Assembly: GCA_036675645.1 (NCBI GenBank)
Contig: JAKFEP010000189.1
Span: 1-17,199, forward strand
Origin: Methylotenera_A sp036675645
Lineage (GTDB): Bacteria; Pseudomonadota; Gammaproteobacteria; Burkholderiales; Methylophilaceae
Direction: 5' to 3'
Length of the DNA: 17,199 bases
Position numbers and translations under genes: made by a program. The notes below the pieces were generated by a model, which ran no database searches, had not been told where the DNA came from, and saw nothing but the letters and a program-made list of their open reading frames with translations. Each line of letters opens with the position of its first letter. The first letter of the stretch is position 1. Of the stretch, positions 1-6,350 are shown in pieces.

Positions 1-14
1 CTCTAGAATGGTGT

Positions 15-31
15 CTGTGTTTTACACACAG
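15..31. other. Short inverted repeat upstream of BON-domain gene
   Basis: CTGTGT at 15-20 and ACACAG at 26-31 form a 6-bp stem with a TTTAC loop, ending 25 bases before the gene. There is no T-run behind it, so it does not look like a terminator. It could be a regulator half-site pair or a leader hairpin. A 6-bp stem is short enough to arise by chance. Confidence 0.25.
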
Positions 32-56
32 TCAATTTAATTACTGAAAAGGAAAT

Positions 57-365
57 ATGATGAAACTGAACATTAAGAGTCTTCTAGTTGTTACTGCATT
101 AACTTTACCATTATCTGCTTTTGCGGCTGAAGGTGATCCTGTATCTACCAAACTAAGTGATACCGTTATTACCACCAAAGTAAAAGCTGAATTTGCTAAA
201 GATAAAGCAGTTAGCGCGTCTGACATTAAAGTGGAAACTGATAGCAATGGTTTAGTTCAGTTGTCAGGCACTGCAAAATCACAAGCTGAAGCTGAGCAAG
301 CAGTAAAAATTGCCAAAAATGTTAAAGGCGTTACTGGAGTTAAAAGCGATATCGTAGTTCAATAA
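57..365 (+). CDS. Secreted BON-domain protein (OsmY-like, periplasmic)
   Basis: This is a 102-residue protein. An N-terminal signal peptide covers residues 1-23: basic start, hydrophobic LLVVTALTLPLSAF, and predicted cleavage after Ala-Phe-Ala. A single BON domain fills residues 35-102, with the family pattern of an alpha-beta unit, a central VQLSGTA strand turn, and a closing VKGVTGVKSDIVV. BON domains occur in stress-associated periplasmic proteins such as OsmY and are thought to bind phospholipid or envelope surfaces; the role here is inferred from that. Two ATG codons lie in tandem at 57 and 60. The AAAAGGAAA ribosome binding site at 47-55 is better spaced for the second, so the mature N-terminus is unaffected but the true start may be 60. 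The gene is monocistronic, followed by a strong terminator at 441-466. Confidence 0.9.
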   Translation: MMKLNIKSLLVVTALTLPLSAFAAEGDPVSTKLSDTVITTKVKAEFAKDKAVSASDIKVETDSNGLVQLSGTAKSQAEAEQAVKIAKNVKGVTGVKSDIVVQ

Positions 366-440
366 TTACGGTTCAATAACTGCTAATTAACTTCTACACA
401 TTTTATCTTTAAAGTTTTACTCTAAAGTTGTAGTCAGTAA

Positions 441-466
441 AACGGGGCTTTACGCCCCGTTTTTTT
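441..466 (+). terminator. Rho-independent terminator after BON-domain gene
   Basis: AACGGGGC (441-448) pairs perfectly with GCCCCGTT (454-461) around a 5-base TTTAC loop, followed by seven T residues at 460-466. On the opposite strand the hairpin is followed by only a GTTTT run, so it may also weakly stop transcription of the convergent minus-strand oxidoreductase gene ending at 487. Confidence 0.92.
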
Positions 467-486
467 ATTTCATTTAATGTAAATCT

Positions 487-1506
487 CTAAGTTTTAGCCG
501 CCGCCTGCAATACCATTTCCATCGCCTTACAGTTGGCTTTCGCATCTTCTAACGTTAAGTAAGGCGCTTTATCATTTAATACACAGTCACTGAAATGTTC
601 GACTTCCAGATTAAAATGGTTACTTGGCGCAAAGCGTTCTTCTGCATATTTGCCGTCCTCTAGCGCCCATGAAATCACTGGTACATCATTCTGGAACACC
701 CATGCCGCATGGCATTTAACCCAACCTTTGGTGCCGATGATTTCATATTCTGATTTTCTGCTACGCTCAAAACTGATATCGAAATGGCCAAAGCGCGCAC
801 GTCCTTCAGCGTCATTTCCGAAATCCAGCACGCCGCTCATTACCGTGTCTGCGCCATGCTCATTCAATTTAGCGTGGGCAATGATTGATTTTGGCTCCGT
901 CGGTTTTCCATTCTTTTGAAAGCACCAGCGCAAACTATGAATCGCATAAGGGCCAATATCCCACAGTGCACCACCGCCATCCGCCATGCTGCGATTAATG
1001 CGATACATGCGTGCTTGTTTCATTAAAAATGAAAAACTGGCTCGAGCAGAAAGTACATCGCCTATCAGGCCAGATTGTATAATTTCTTGCAGGCGTTGAT
1101 GCTGCGGATGAAAGCGATACATAAATCCTTCCATCACCTTCACCTTATTTTTGATAGCCGCAGCTTCAATTGCCTCAATATCCTTTACTGACAATGCCAT
1201 TGGCTTTTCTATCAGTACATGCTTGCCAGCATTAATGCATTTAAGTGCCCATTGGGCATGCTCCTCATTTGCCATTGGACAATATACAGCCTCTACATTT
1301 TTATCCTGTATCAATGCATCCATATCGTCGTAACATTGCACGCTATTCGCGTAGCAGGGCGCATATTTTTCAAGCATTGCTTTCGCCGCTCCGGGACGAC
1401 GGCTGGCTATCGCCACCAGTTGTGAATTGGGCGCTTCAATAATTGCCGGCAGTAAACGCTCATTTACGCGTGCAGCGCCTAAGATGCCCCATTTAAGCCG
1501 ACTCAT
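487..1506 (-). CDS. Gfo/Idh/MocA-family NAD(P)-dependent oxidoreductase
   Basis: This 339-residue protein starts with a Rossmann fold for NAD(P): WGILGAARVNERL at residues 6-18, a variant of GxGxxG. Residues 100-102 are the family's Glu-Lys-Pro motif, whose lysine is catalytic. Residues 178-194 (GGGALWDIGPYAIHSLR) hold the conserved Asp and His of the C-terminal alpha/beta domain. The family oxidises or reduces sugars, cyclitols and related compounds; the substrate cannot be read from the sequence. Length is normal for the family. Its ATG overlaps the stop of the preceding peroxiredoxin-like gene in an ATGA, so the two are very likely translationally coupled. The stop faces the terminator at 441-466, which may serve both strands. 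No Shine-Dalgarno site is needed if coupled, and none is strong. Confidence 0.9.
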   Translation of the reverse strand: MSRLKWGILGAARVNERLLPAIIEAPNSQLVAIASRRPGAAKAMLEKYAPCYANSVQCYDDMDALIQDKNVEAVYCPMANEEHAQWALKCINAGKHVLIEKPMALSVKDIEAIEAAAIKNKVKVMEGFMYRFHPQHQRLQEIIQSGLIGDVLSARASFSFLMKQARMYRINRSMADGGGALWDIGPYAIHSLRWCFQKNGKPTEPKSIIAHAKLNEHGADTVMSGVLDFGNDAEGRARFGHFDISFERSRKSEYEIIGTKGWVKCHAAWVFQNDVPVISWALEDGKYAEERFAPSNHFNLEVEHFSDCVLNDKAPYLTLEDAKANCKAMEMVLQAAAKT

Positions 1507-2057
1507 ACTTCACTCCATTTTATCGAGCAACCAATACTGGCAATTTGCATTTCTGGTCCTTTGCCTGTTTCAGCCACTTGCTTCATGGCGTAAAACAAGT
1601 CGCGTGTACTATTGAGCGCTGTTTCTTTATGGCTTTCATCAAAGCGGCCACGATACTGCAACTGGCCTTGACTATTGAATCCAAAAAAATCGGGTGTGCA
1701 CACGGCTCCATAATCTTTAGCCACTTGCTGGTTGGCATCTAACAAATAGGGAAACGGGAAATCCATCTCACGTGCAATGATTTGCATATTTTCAACGCTA
1801 TCTTCAGGATAGTCAGTGGGGTCGTTTGACATAATGGCAACTGTGTTAATGCCCAGCATTTTTAACTCACTGACATCATAAATAAGCCTGGGCAGAATAG
1901 CTTTTACATAAGGGCAATGATTGCATATAAACATCACCAACAAGCCGTTTTTGCCCATCACCAAATCTAGCGAGACCAAATTACCATCAACATTCACCAG
2001 ATTGAAATCAGGTGCTTGCCAGCCAAAATTGCACACAGGTGGGTTGATGCTTGCCAT
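1503..2057 (-). CDS. Thioredoxin-fold peroxiredoxin-like protein (PRX-like)
   Basis: This is a 184-residue protein with a thioredoxin fold. Residues 39-52 read LLVMFICNHCPYVK, placing a redox CxxC (Cys45-Asn-His-Cys48) at the start of the active-site helix. A Thr-Pro at 121-122, preceded by Cys120, is at the usual cis-proline position. The ICNHCP signature is typical of the AhpC/TSA-related PRX-like group of uncharacterised thiol proteins. There is no signal peptide, so a cytoplasmic disulfide reductase or peroxide-handling role is inferred. The stop codon overlaps the ATG of the downstream oxidoreductase (ATGA at 1503-1506), indicating a two-gene operon. It is divergent from rsmE across a 74-base gap that must hold promoters for both directions; no clear boxes were recognised there. 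Confidence 0.85.
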   Translation of the reverse strand: MASINPPVCNFGWQAPDFNLVNVDGNLVSLDLVMGKNGLLVMFICNHCPYVKAILPRLIYDVSELKMLGINTVAIMSNDPTDYPEDSVENMQIIAREMDFPFPYLLDANQQVAKDYGAVCTPDFFGFNSQGQLQYRGRFDESHKETALNSTRDLFYAMKQVAETGKGPEMQIASIGCSIKWSEV

Positions 2058-2131
2058 ACTTAATGCACTTTCAAATACGAAATAATCATGTTTATGTTAC
2101 CACTTTCTGCTTTTTTATTTAAACTTGCTGC

Positions 2132-2887
2132 ATGAGCAACTTACGATTTTACAGCCCAAATAAATTACGTGTAGGCGCCATCATTAAATTAAGTGATAAC
2201 GCCGCCATTCATGCCACCAAAGTCATGCGATTGAATGTGGGCGACACGCTTAAATTATTTGATGGTGATGGCCTTGATTACACCTGCGAGCTGCTTAGCA
2301 TTAAAAAAAACGAGACCCTCGCAAAAATTGAGGCAAATGCCTCAGTGAATAACGAATCGCCATTGCACATCACCTTGTTGCAAGGCATCTCCAGCGGCGA
2401 CCGCATGGATTACACCATTCAAAAAGCGGTAGAGCTTGGGGTGGCAGAAATTCAGCCCCTATCTACAGAACGCAGCGTAGTGAAGCTATCGGCCGAACGT
2501 GCAGAAAAGCGCCTAGAGCACTGGAAAAACGTGGTTATATCTGCCTGCGAGCAATCCGGACGTGCAAAAGTGCCCAAAATAGCCAAACCCATTACTTTAA
2601 CAGCATGGCTGGCGGCTAATATCCATGCGGGTGCTGGCGATGTGGATTTTAGTCATGCACGCATCTTGTTAAATCCAGTTGGTGCCAAACCGTTATCTGC
2701 ACTGCCAAATACAACACAAAATATTCATTTACTGATTGGCGCAGAGGGCGGCCTCAGCCAAGCAGAGATTGACTTAGCGACCAATCACGGCTTTCAATCC
2801 ATCGTGCTTGGCCCACGTATTTTACGCACTGAAACTGCAGCACTCACCGCAATTGCGGCTTTACAAACTGTTTTAGGCGACTTTTAA
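2132..2887 (+). CDS. rsmE: 16S rRNA (uracil1498-N3)-methyltransferase
   Basis: This 251-residue protein of the RsmE family methylates N3 of U1498 in 16S rRNA using S-adenosylmethionine. The N-terminal PUA-like RNA-binding part (about 1-70) includes HATKVMRLNVGDTLKLFDGDG. The C-terminal SPOUT methyltransferase fold carries the trefoil-knot SAM site: LLIGAEGGLSQAEI at 200-213 and LGPRILRTETAALTAI at 226-241. GDRMDYTIQKAVELGV (89-104) is another conserved block. Length matches the family. The start is the first ATG in frame and fits the family's MSNLRFY-like N-terminus, although no good ribosome binding site precedes it. It lies 104 bases upstream of argA, but that gap contains what looks like an independent argA promoter. 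Confidence 0.95.
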   Translation: MSNLRFYSPNKLRVGAIIKLSDNAAIHATKVMRLNVGDTLKLFDGDGLDYTCELLSIKKNETLAKIEANASVNNESPLHITLLQGISSGDRMDYTIQKAVELGVAEIQPLSTERSVVKLSAERAEKRLEHWKNVVISACEQSGRAKVPKIAKPITLTAWLAANIHAGAGDVDFSHARILLNPVGAKPLSALPNTTQNIHLLIGAEGGLSQAEIDLATNHGFQSIVLGPRILRTETAALTAIAALQTVLGDF

Positions 2888-2912
2888 CCAAAAACAATAA
2901 ACCACATTAATA

Positions 2913-2981
2913 TTTGTAATTTATGCAGAATTAATTTAATATTTTGTAAATATTACAAAATATACATATAACTTTTACAAA
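2913..2981. promoter_or_regulatory. Candidate operator: 11-bp palindrome with flanking half-sites
   Basis: A perfect inverted repeat lies at 2939-2963: ATATTTTGTAA (2939-2949), spacer ATA, TTACAAAATAT (2953-2963). Two further copies of the 7-base core flank it: TTTGTAA at 2913-2919 and TTACAAA at 2975-2981. The latter starts 22 bases after the matching core at 2953-2959, about two helical turns. The array sits directly before a gene whose product begins with an XRE-type DNA-binding domain, so autoregulation is the natural inference. AT-rich DNA yields some palindromes by chance, but 11 matched pairs with repeated half-sites is well above expectation. Confidence 0.65.
2944..2972 (+). promoter_or_regulatory. 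Candidate sigma-70 promoter of argA
   Basis: TTGTAA at 2944-2949 (4 of 6 to the -35 consensus) and TATAAC at 2967-2972 (5 of 6 to the -10 consensus) are separated by 17 bases. Transcription would begin near 2979-2980, leaving only about 12 bases before the argA ATG. The -35 lies in the left arm of the palindrome and the start point lies in the third half-site, so a protein bound there should block polymerase. Confidence 0.5.
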
Positions 2982-2991
2982 GTACATCCTA

Positions 2992-4566
2992 ATGTCGCTC
3001 GCTAACTCCATTCGTACTCGGCGCAAATCGCTAAATATTACCCTGCAATCGCTGGCCGACAGGACAGGTGCCGATGCGGGCAATCTGTCGCGTATTGAGC
3101 GCGGTGAATTAGGTATTAATGAGACGCTGTTGCGTAAAGTAGCGTCAGCACTTGATTGTACGCCCGCCTACTTATATGCAATGAGTGAAACTAATCCAGT
3201 CTCTACAAACCTCGCCAATCCCTCAAGCGAACAAGGGTTCGTCAACTGGTTTCGTAGCGCCACGCCTTATATCCATGCTTTTGGCGGCCGTACCTTTGTG
3301 ATTGCGTTTGGGGGCGAGGTGATGAGTGACAATCAGTTTGCCGCACTTTCACATGATTTAAACTTGTTGGCTAGCCTGGAGGTCAGGCTGGTGTTAGTAC
3401 ATGGTGTGCGCCCGCAAATCGAGCAACGTTTAAAACGTGCCAAACTTACCCCTATTCTGCATAACGGCTTGCGTGTTACCGATGACGCGGCGATGGAAAT
3501 TGTAAAAGAGGCCAACGGCGCAGTGCGGGTAGAGATCGAAGCGCAGCTATCAATGGGATTAATCAACTCCCCGATGGCAGGTGCAGATATTCGCGTAGCG
3601 AGTGGCAATTTTGTAACTGCAAAACCACTAGGCGTGCGCGATGGCGTGGATTTACAGCACACCGGTGAGGTGCGCAAAGTGGATGCCCTTAGTATACAGC
3701 GGCGTTTAAACGATGGCGAGCTGGTACTACTCTCCCCGCTTGGATATTCGCCTACCGGTGAGGCGTTTAATTTAAGCTTAGAAGATGTAGCGGTAAGTGC
3801 AGCCATTGCGCTGGATGCAGATAAACTGATTTTTTTAATGGACAGTGCTGGCGTGCATAATTTGCGTGGCGAATTACTACGTGAAATGACAGCTGGAAAA
3901 GCGCAAAACTTACTCAACAATGTTGAAGCGAGCGATGACCCGATCAATGTCTCAGACGATGTTACCTATTATTTGCCAGCTGCGATACGCGCCTGCGACC
4001 AAGGCGTGGCGCGTGTGCATTTGATCAGCCGGCACATTGACGGCGCAATTATTCAAGAACTATTCACCCACAGCGGCATAGGCACCATGGTAACCGAATT
4101 ACCACTTGAGACCATGCGCCAAGCCGATATTGACGACGTTGGTGGTATTCTTAAATTAATAGAACCACTAGAAAATGAAGGCATTTTGGTGCGGCGCGGG
4201 CGCGAACGCATAGAGATGGAAATCGACCATTTTTATGTGATGGAACATGACAGCCGCTTGATTGGTTGCGCTGCACTTTACCCGTTTCAACAAGAAGATT
4301 CTGGACAAGAATCTATGGCCGAATTTGCTTGCCTGGCAATAGACCAACAATATCGTGGAGGCGGTCGTGGCGATAAGTTATTTAACTTTTGCCAGGTACG
4401 CGCCAAGGAATTGGGCTTTAAACAACTATTTTGCCTGACTACGCGTACAGAACATTGGTTTATAGAGCGCGGTTTTGTTGAACGGCCGATAGAACAGTTG
4501 CCTCAGCAAAAGCAAGCTTTATATAACTTTCAGCGCAAATCTAAAGTGTTTGTTAAAACGTTATAG
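2992..4566 (+). CDS. argA: N-acetylglutamate synthase with N-terminal XRE HTH domain
   Basis: This 524-residue three-part protein is unusual. Residues 1-66 are an XRE/Cro-type helix-turn-helix (IRTRRKSLNITLQSLADRTG, then NLSRIERGE). Residues 67-82 are a linker. From FVNWFRSATPYIHAF at 83 onward it aligns in character with classical ArgA. It has an amino-acid-kinase-like domain (about 98-350), where the kinase Lys is replaced by Ala105 in VIAFGGE, as expected for a synthase that has lost kinase activity. A GNAT acetyltransferase domain (about 375-520) carries the acetyl-CoA loop QYRGGGRGDKLF (453-464) and RTEHWFIERGF (485-495). Minus the HTH, its length is that of E. coli ArgA (443). The enzyme makes N-acetylglutamate from acetyl-CoA and glutamate, the first step of arginine synthesis. 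No Shine-Dalgarno precedes the ATG. An internal ATG at 3181 could give an HTH-free form. It is followed by argB. Confidence 0.92.
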   Translation: MSLANSIRTRRKSLNITLQSLADRTGADAGNLSRIERGELGINETLLRKVASALDCTPAYLYAMSETNPVSTNLANPSSEQGFVNWFRSATPYIHAFGGRTFVIAFGGEVMSDNQFAALSHDLNLLASLEVRLVLVHGVRPQIEQRLKRAKLTPILHNGLRVTDDAAMEIVKEANGAVRVEIEAQLSMGLINSPMAGADIRVASGNFVTAKPLGVRDGVDLQHTGEVRKVDALSIQRRLNDGELVLLSPLGYSPTGEAFNLSLEDVAVSAAIALDADKLIFLMDSAGVHNLRGELLREMTAGKAQNLLNNVEASDDPINVSDDVTYYLPAAIRACDQGVARVHLISRHIDGAIIQELFTHSGIGTMVTELPLETMRQADIDDVGGILKLIEPLENEGILVRRGRERIEMEIDHFYVMEHDSRLIGCAALYPFQQEDSGQESMAEFACLAIDQQYRGGGRGDKLFNFCQVRAKELGFKQLFCLTTRTEHWFIERGFVERPIEQLPQQKQALYNFQRKSKVFVKTL

Positions 4567-4590
4567 CTGCTTTTAGCCTGGCTTTTTAGT

Positions 4591-4596
4591 TACAAT
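4591..4596 (+). promoter_or_regulatory. Possible -10 element upstream of argB
   Basis: TACAAT matches the sigma-70 -10 consensus at 5 of 6 positions and lies 55 bases before the argB start. No good -35 is seen at the right distance. It overlaps TTACAA (4590-4595), which resembles the half-site core in front of argA. Confidence 0.25.
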
Positions 4597-4612
4597 AGGC
4601 GAAAATTTAGAA

Positions 4613-4631
4613 GGCTATTTTTAGAATAGCC
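4613..4631 (+). other. Hairpin in argA-argB intergenic region
   Basis: GGCTATT (4613-4619) and AATAGCC (4625-4631) form a perfect 7-bp stem with a TTTAG loop. Only AATTTTC follows, so it is a weak terminator at best. It sits 20 bases before the argB ATG and could act as an mRNA processing or attenuation structure between argA and argB. Confidence 0.4.
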
Positions 4632-4651
4632 AATTTTCAGAAAGTATAGTC

Positions 4652-5533
4652 ATGCAAAAAACTGCAGCCGCACTTAAAGCGCAAATACTTGCCGAAGCGC
4701 TACCTTACATTAAACGTTTTTTCGATAAAACCATCGTCATTAAGTACGGTGGCAATGCCATGACTGACGAACACTTAAAGAACTGCTTTGCTCAAGATGT
4801 GGTATTGCTCAAACTCGTTGGTATGAACCCGGTGGTTGTGCATGGTGGTGGCCCGCAAATTAACGAAATGCTCGATAGATTGGGCAAAAAAGGTGAATTT
4901 ATCCAAGGTATGCGCGTCACCGATGCCGAGACCATGGACGTAGTAGAAATGGTACTTGGCGGGCAAGTCAATAAAGAGATCGTCAACCTGATTAACCGCC
5001 ATGGCGGCAAAGCGGTTGGCCTAACCGGCCAAGATGGCAACTTTATTCATGCGCAAAAGCTGCTGATGGAGGACCTAAGCGACCCGACTAAAATGATTGA
5101 CGTTGGGCAAGTTGGCGAAATTACTGCGATAGATCCCAGCATCATCAGCTTTTTAGACACTGGCGATTTCATCCCAGTGGTCGCGCCGATTGGCGTGGGT
5201 GAAGATGGCGACACCTTCAATATTAATGCTGATGTTGTGGCAGGTAAATTGGCGGAAATTTTAGGTGCGGAAAAATTAATCCTGCTCACAAACACACCGG
5301 GCGTACTGGATAAAGCAGGCAACTTGCTGACCGGCTTAACCCCCAAGCAGATTGATGATTTAGTGATTGACGGCACTTTATCTGGCGGCATGTTACCCAA
5401 AATTGGTTCTGCGCTTGATGCAGCACGTAGTGGTGTAAGAAGTGTGCATATTATCGATGGGCGCGTAGAACATGCGCTATTGCTGGAAGTGTTAACTGAC
5501 GAAGGCGTTGGTACGCTCATTAAAGCAAAATAA
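4652..5533 (+). CDS. argB: Acetylglutamate kinase (arginine-sensitive type)
   Basis: This 293-residue enzyme phosphorylates N-acetylglutamate with ATP, the second step of arginine synthesis and often its feedback-controlled step. Seen: VIKYGGNAM at 29-37 with the phosphate-binding Lys31; HGGGPQIN at 64-71; GMRVTD at 86-91; the substrate-loop Asn-rich FNINADVVAGKLA at 189-201; and LSGGMLPKI at 243-251. It has the extra N-terminal helix (about residues 1-25) and the C-terminal EVLTDEGVGT segment (279-288) that mark hexameric, arginine-inhibited kinases and are absent from the 258-residue E. coli enzyme; arginine inhibition is inferred from this. It follows argA after 85 bases and may have its own promoter. 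Confidence 0.97.
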   Translation: MQKTAAALKAQILAEALPYIKRFFDKTIVIKYGGNAMTDEHLKNCFAQDVVLLKLVGMNPVVVHGGGPQINEMLDRLGKKGEFIQGMRVTDAETMDVVEMVLGGQVNKEIVNLINRHGGKAVGLTGQDGNFIHAQKLLMEDLSDPTKMIDVGQVGEITAIDPSIISFLDTGDFIPVVAPIGVGEDGDTFNINADVVAGKLAEILGAEKLILLTNTPGVLDKAGNLLTGLTPKQIDDLVIDGTLSGGMLPKIGSALDAARSGVRSVHIIDGRVEHALLLEVLTDEGVGTLIKAK

Positions 5534-5572
5534 TTGCATTCTCCATTTCATTGCTAAACCTGTGTTAACTGC

Positions 5573-5619
5573 GTCGCTTACAGCTTGCCGTGCCAATTGC
5601 ACTGTCAGCGCTGTGCGCT
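5573..5619 (+). repeat. Long imperfect hairpin between argB and HAD gene
   Basis: CGCTTACAGCTTGCCGTGC and GCACTGTCAGCGCTGTGCG face each other around a CAATT loop (5594-5598) and pair over most of their length, with a few bulges. No T-run follows, so it is not a standard terminator. Part of it, CCGTGC then TTGCACTG with 3 bases between, also occurs in an arm of the intergenic repeat beside ddl, so it may be a diverged relative of that family. Confidence 0.4.
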
Positions 5620-5658
5620 TCTTGTTGCCTTGTTTTAGCTTCGAACTGGAGTTGCAAG

Positions 5659-6297
5659 ATGTCTAAACAAGTATGGGTGTTTGATTTAGACGACACCCTC
5701 CACAACGCTTCTGCGTATATCTTTCCTGTGATGAACCGCGCCATGACGCAATACATCATGGATGCGCTTACATTAGACGAAACCGAAGCCCACACTTTAC
5801 GCCAGCATTATTGGCGGGTGTATGGTGCCACCCTTAAAGGCCTAATGCGCCACCATGGTGTTGATGCTCACCACTTTCTACAGGAAACCCACCGTTTTAT
5901 GGATTTACCCGATATGGTGATTCAAGTGAAACGCCTACGCAGCCTGATTAAAAGCTTGCCCGGGCGCAAGTGTGTGTTCACTAATGCACCCAAAAACTAC
6001 GCTGAGCGTGTGTTGAAATTGATGGGTATTGCAGATTGTTTCGAACTGGTATTCAGTGTGGAATCAACTAAGTTTCATGCCAAACCTTCGTTACGCGGTT
6101 TTCAAATGTTATTGAAAACTTTAAAAACCAACCCCAAACACTGCGTGATGTTAGAAGACAACCTTCCTGCATTGATGACTGCAAAACGCTTAGGGATGCA
6201 AACGATTTGGGTGACAAAAAAACCGCAAAAACCAAATTTTGTAGATTTCAGGATAAATTCTGTGTTAGCGCTTACTCACCTTCCTCGTTCACCTTAA
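5659..6297 (+). CDS. HAD-superfamily hydrolase, pyrimidine 5'-nucleotidase-like
   Basis: This 212-residue protein contains all four HAD motifs: I, DLDDTL with nucleophile Asp9 and general acid Asp11; II, FTNA with Thr108; III, Lys142 in HAKPS; IV, LEDN with Glu166-Asp167. The helical cap inserted after motif I and the overall pattern resemble the pyrimidine 5'-nucleotidase subfamily, which dephosphorylates nucleoside monophosphates; the true substrate is not known. The start at 5659 is chosen because GGAG (5648-5651) is ideally spaced and the protein then begins directly before the nucleophile strand. An in-frame ATG at 5590 would add 23 residues of low-quality, cysteine-rich sequence encoded by a hairpin. 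From memory, argB, this gene and slmA are commonly neighbours in betaproteobacteria. Confidence 0.88.
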   Translation: MSKQVWVFDLDDTLHNASAYIFPVMNRAMTQYIMDALTLDETEAHTLRQHYWRVYGATLKGLMRHHGVDAHHFLQETHRFMDLPDMVIQVKRLRSLIKSLPGRKCVFTNAPKNYAERVLKLMGIADCFELVFSVESTKFHAKPSLRGFQMLLKTLKTNPKHCVMLEDNLPALMTAKRLGMQTIWVTKKPQKPNFVDFRINSVLALTHLPRSP

Positions 6298-6299
6298 GC

Positions 6300-6305
6300 T
6301 ATAAT
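6300..6305 (+). promoter_or_regulatory. Candidate -10 box for slmA
   Basis: A perfect TATAAT lies 45 bases before the slmA GTG in a very AT-rich stretch (6300-6340). No convincing -35 is present 16-18 bases upstream, so the call rests on the -10 alone. Confidence 0.35.
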
Positions 6306-6350
6306 AAAAATAATAAATAAAATTAAAAAGAAAATATTAAGGGGAATATC

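Noticed and set aside
3333..3947. Minus-strand open frame (204 codons) opposite argA
   Set aside because: Antisense shadow of the ArgA kinase-like domain; composition is Ser/Arg/Thr-rich with no recognisable motif or ribosome binding site.
5047..5520. Minus-strand frame (157 codons) opposite argB
   Set aside because: Shadow of argB; biased Ser/Pro composition and no start signal.
5590..5658. Upstream extension of the HAD gene to ATG 5590
   Set aside because: The added residues are encoded by a hairpin, are cysteine-rich and unlike the family; the ATG at 5659 has a well-spaced GGAG and begins right at the HAD core.
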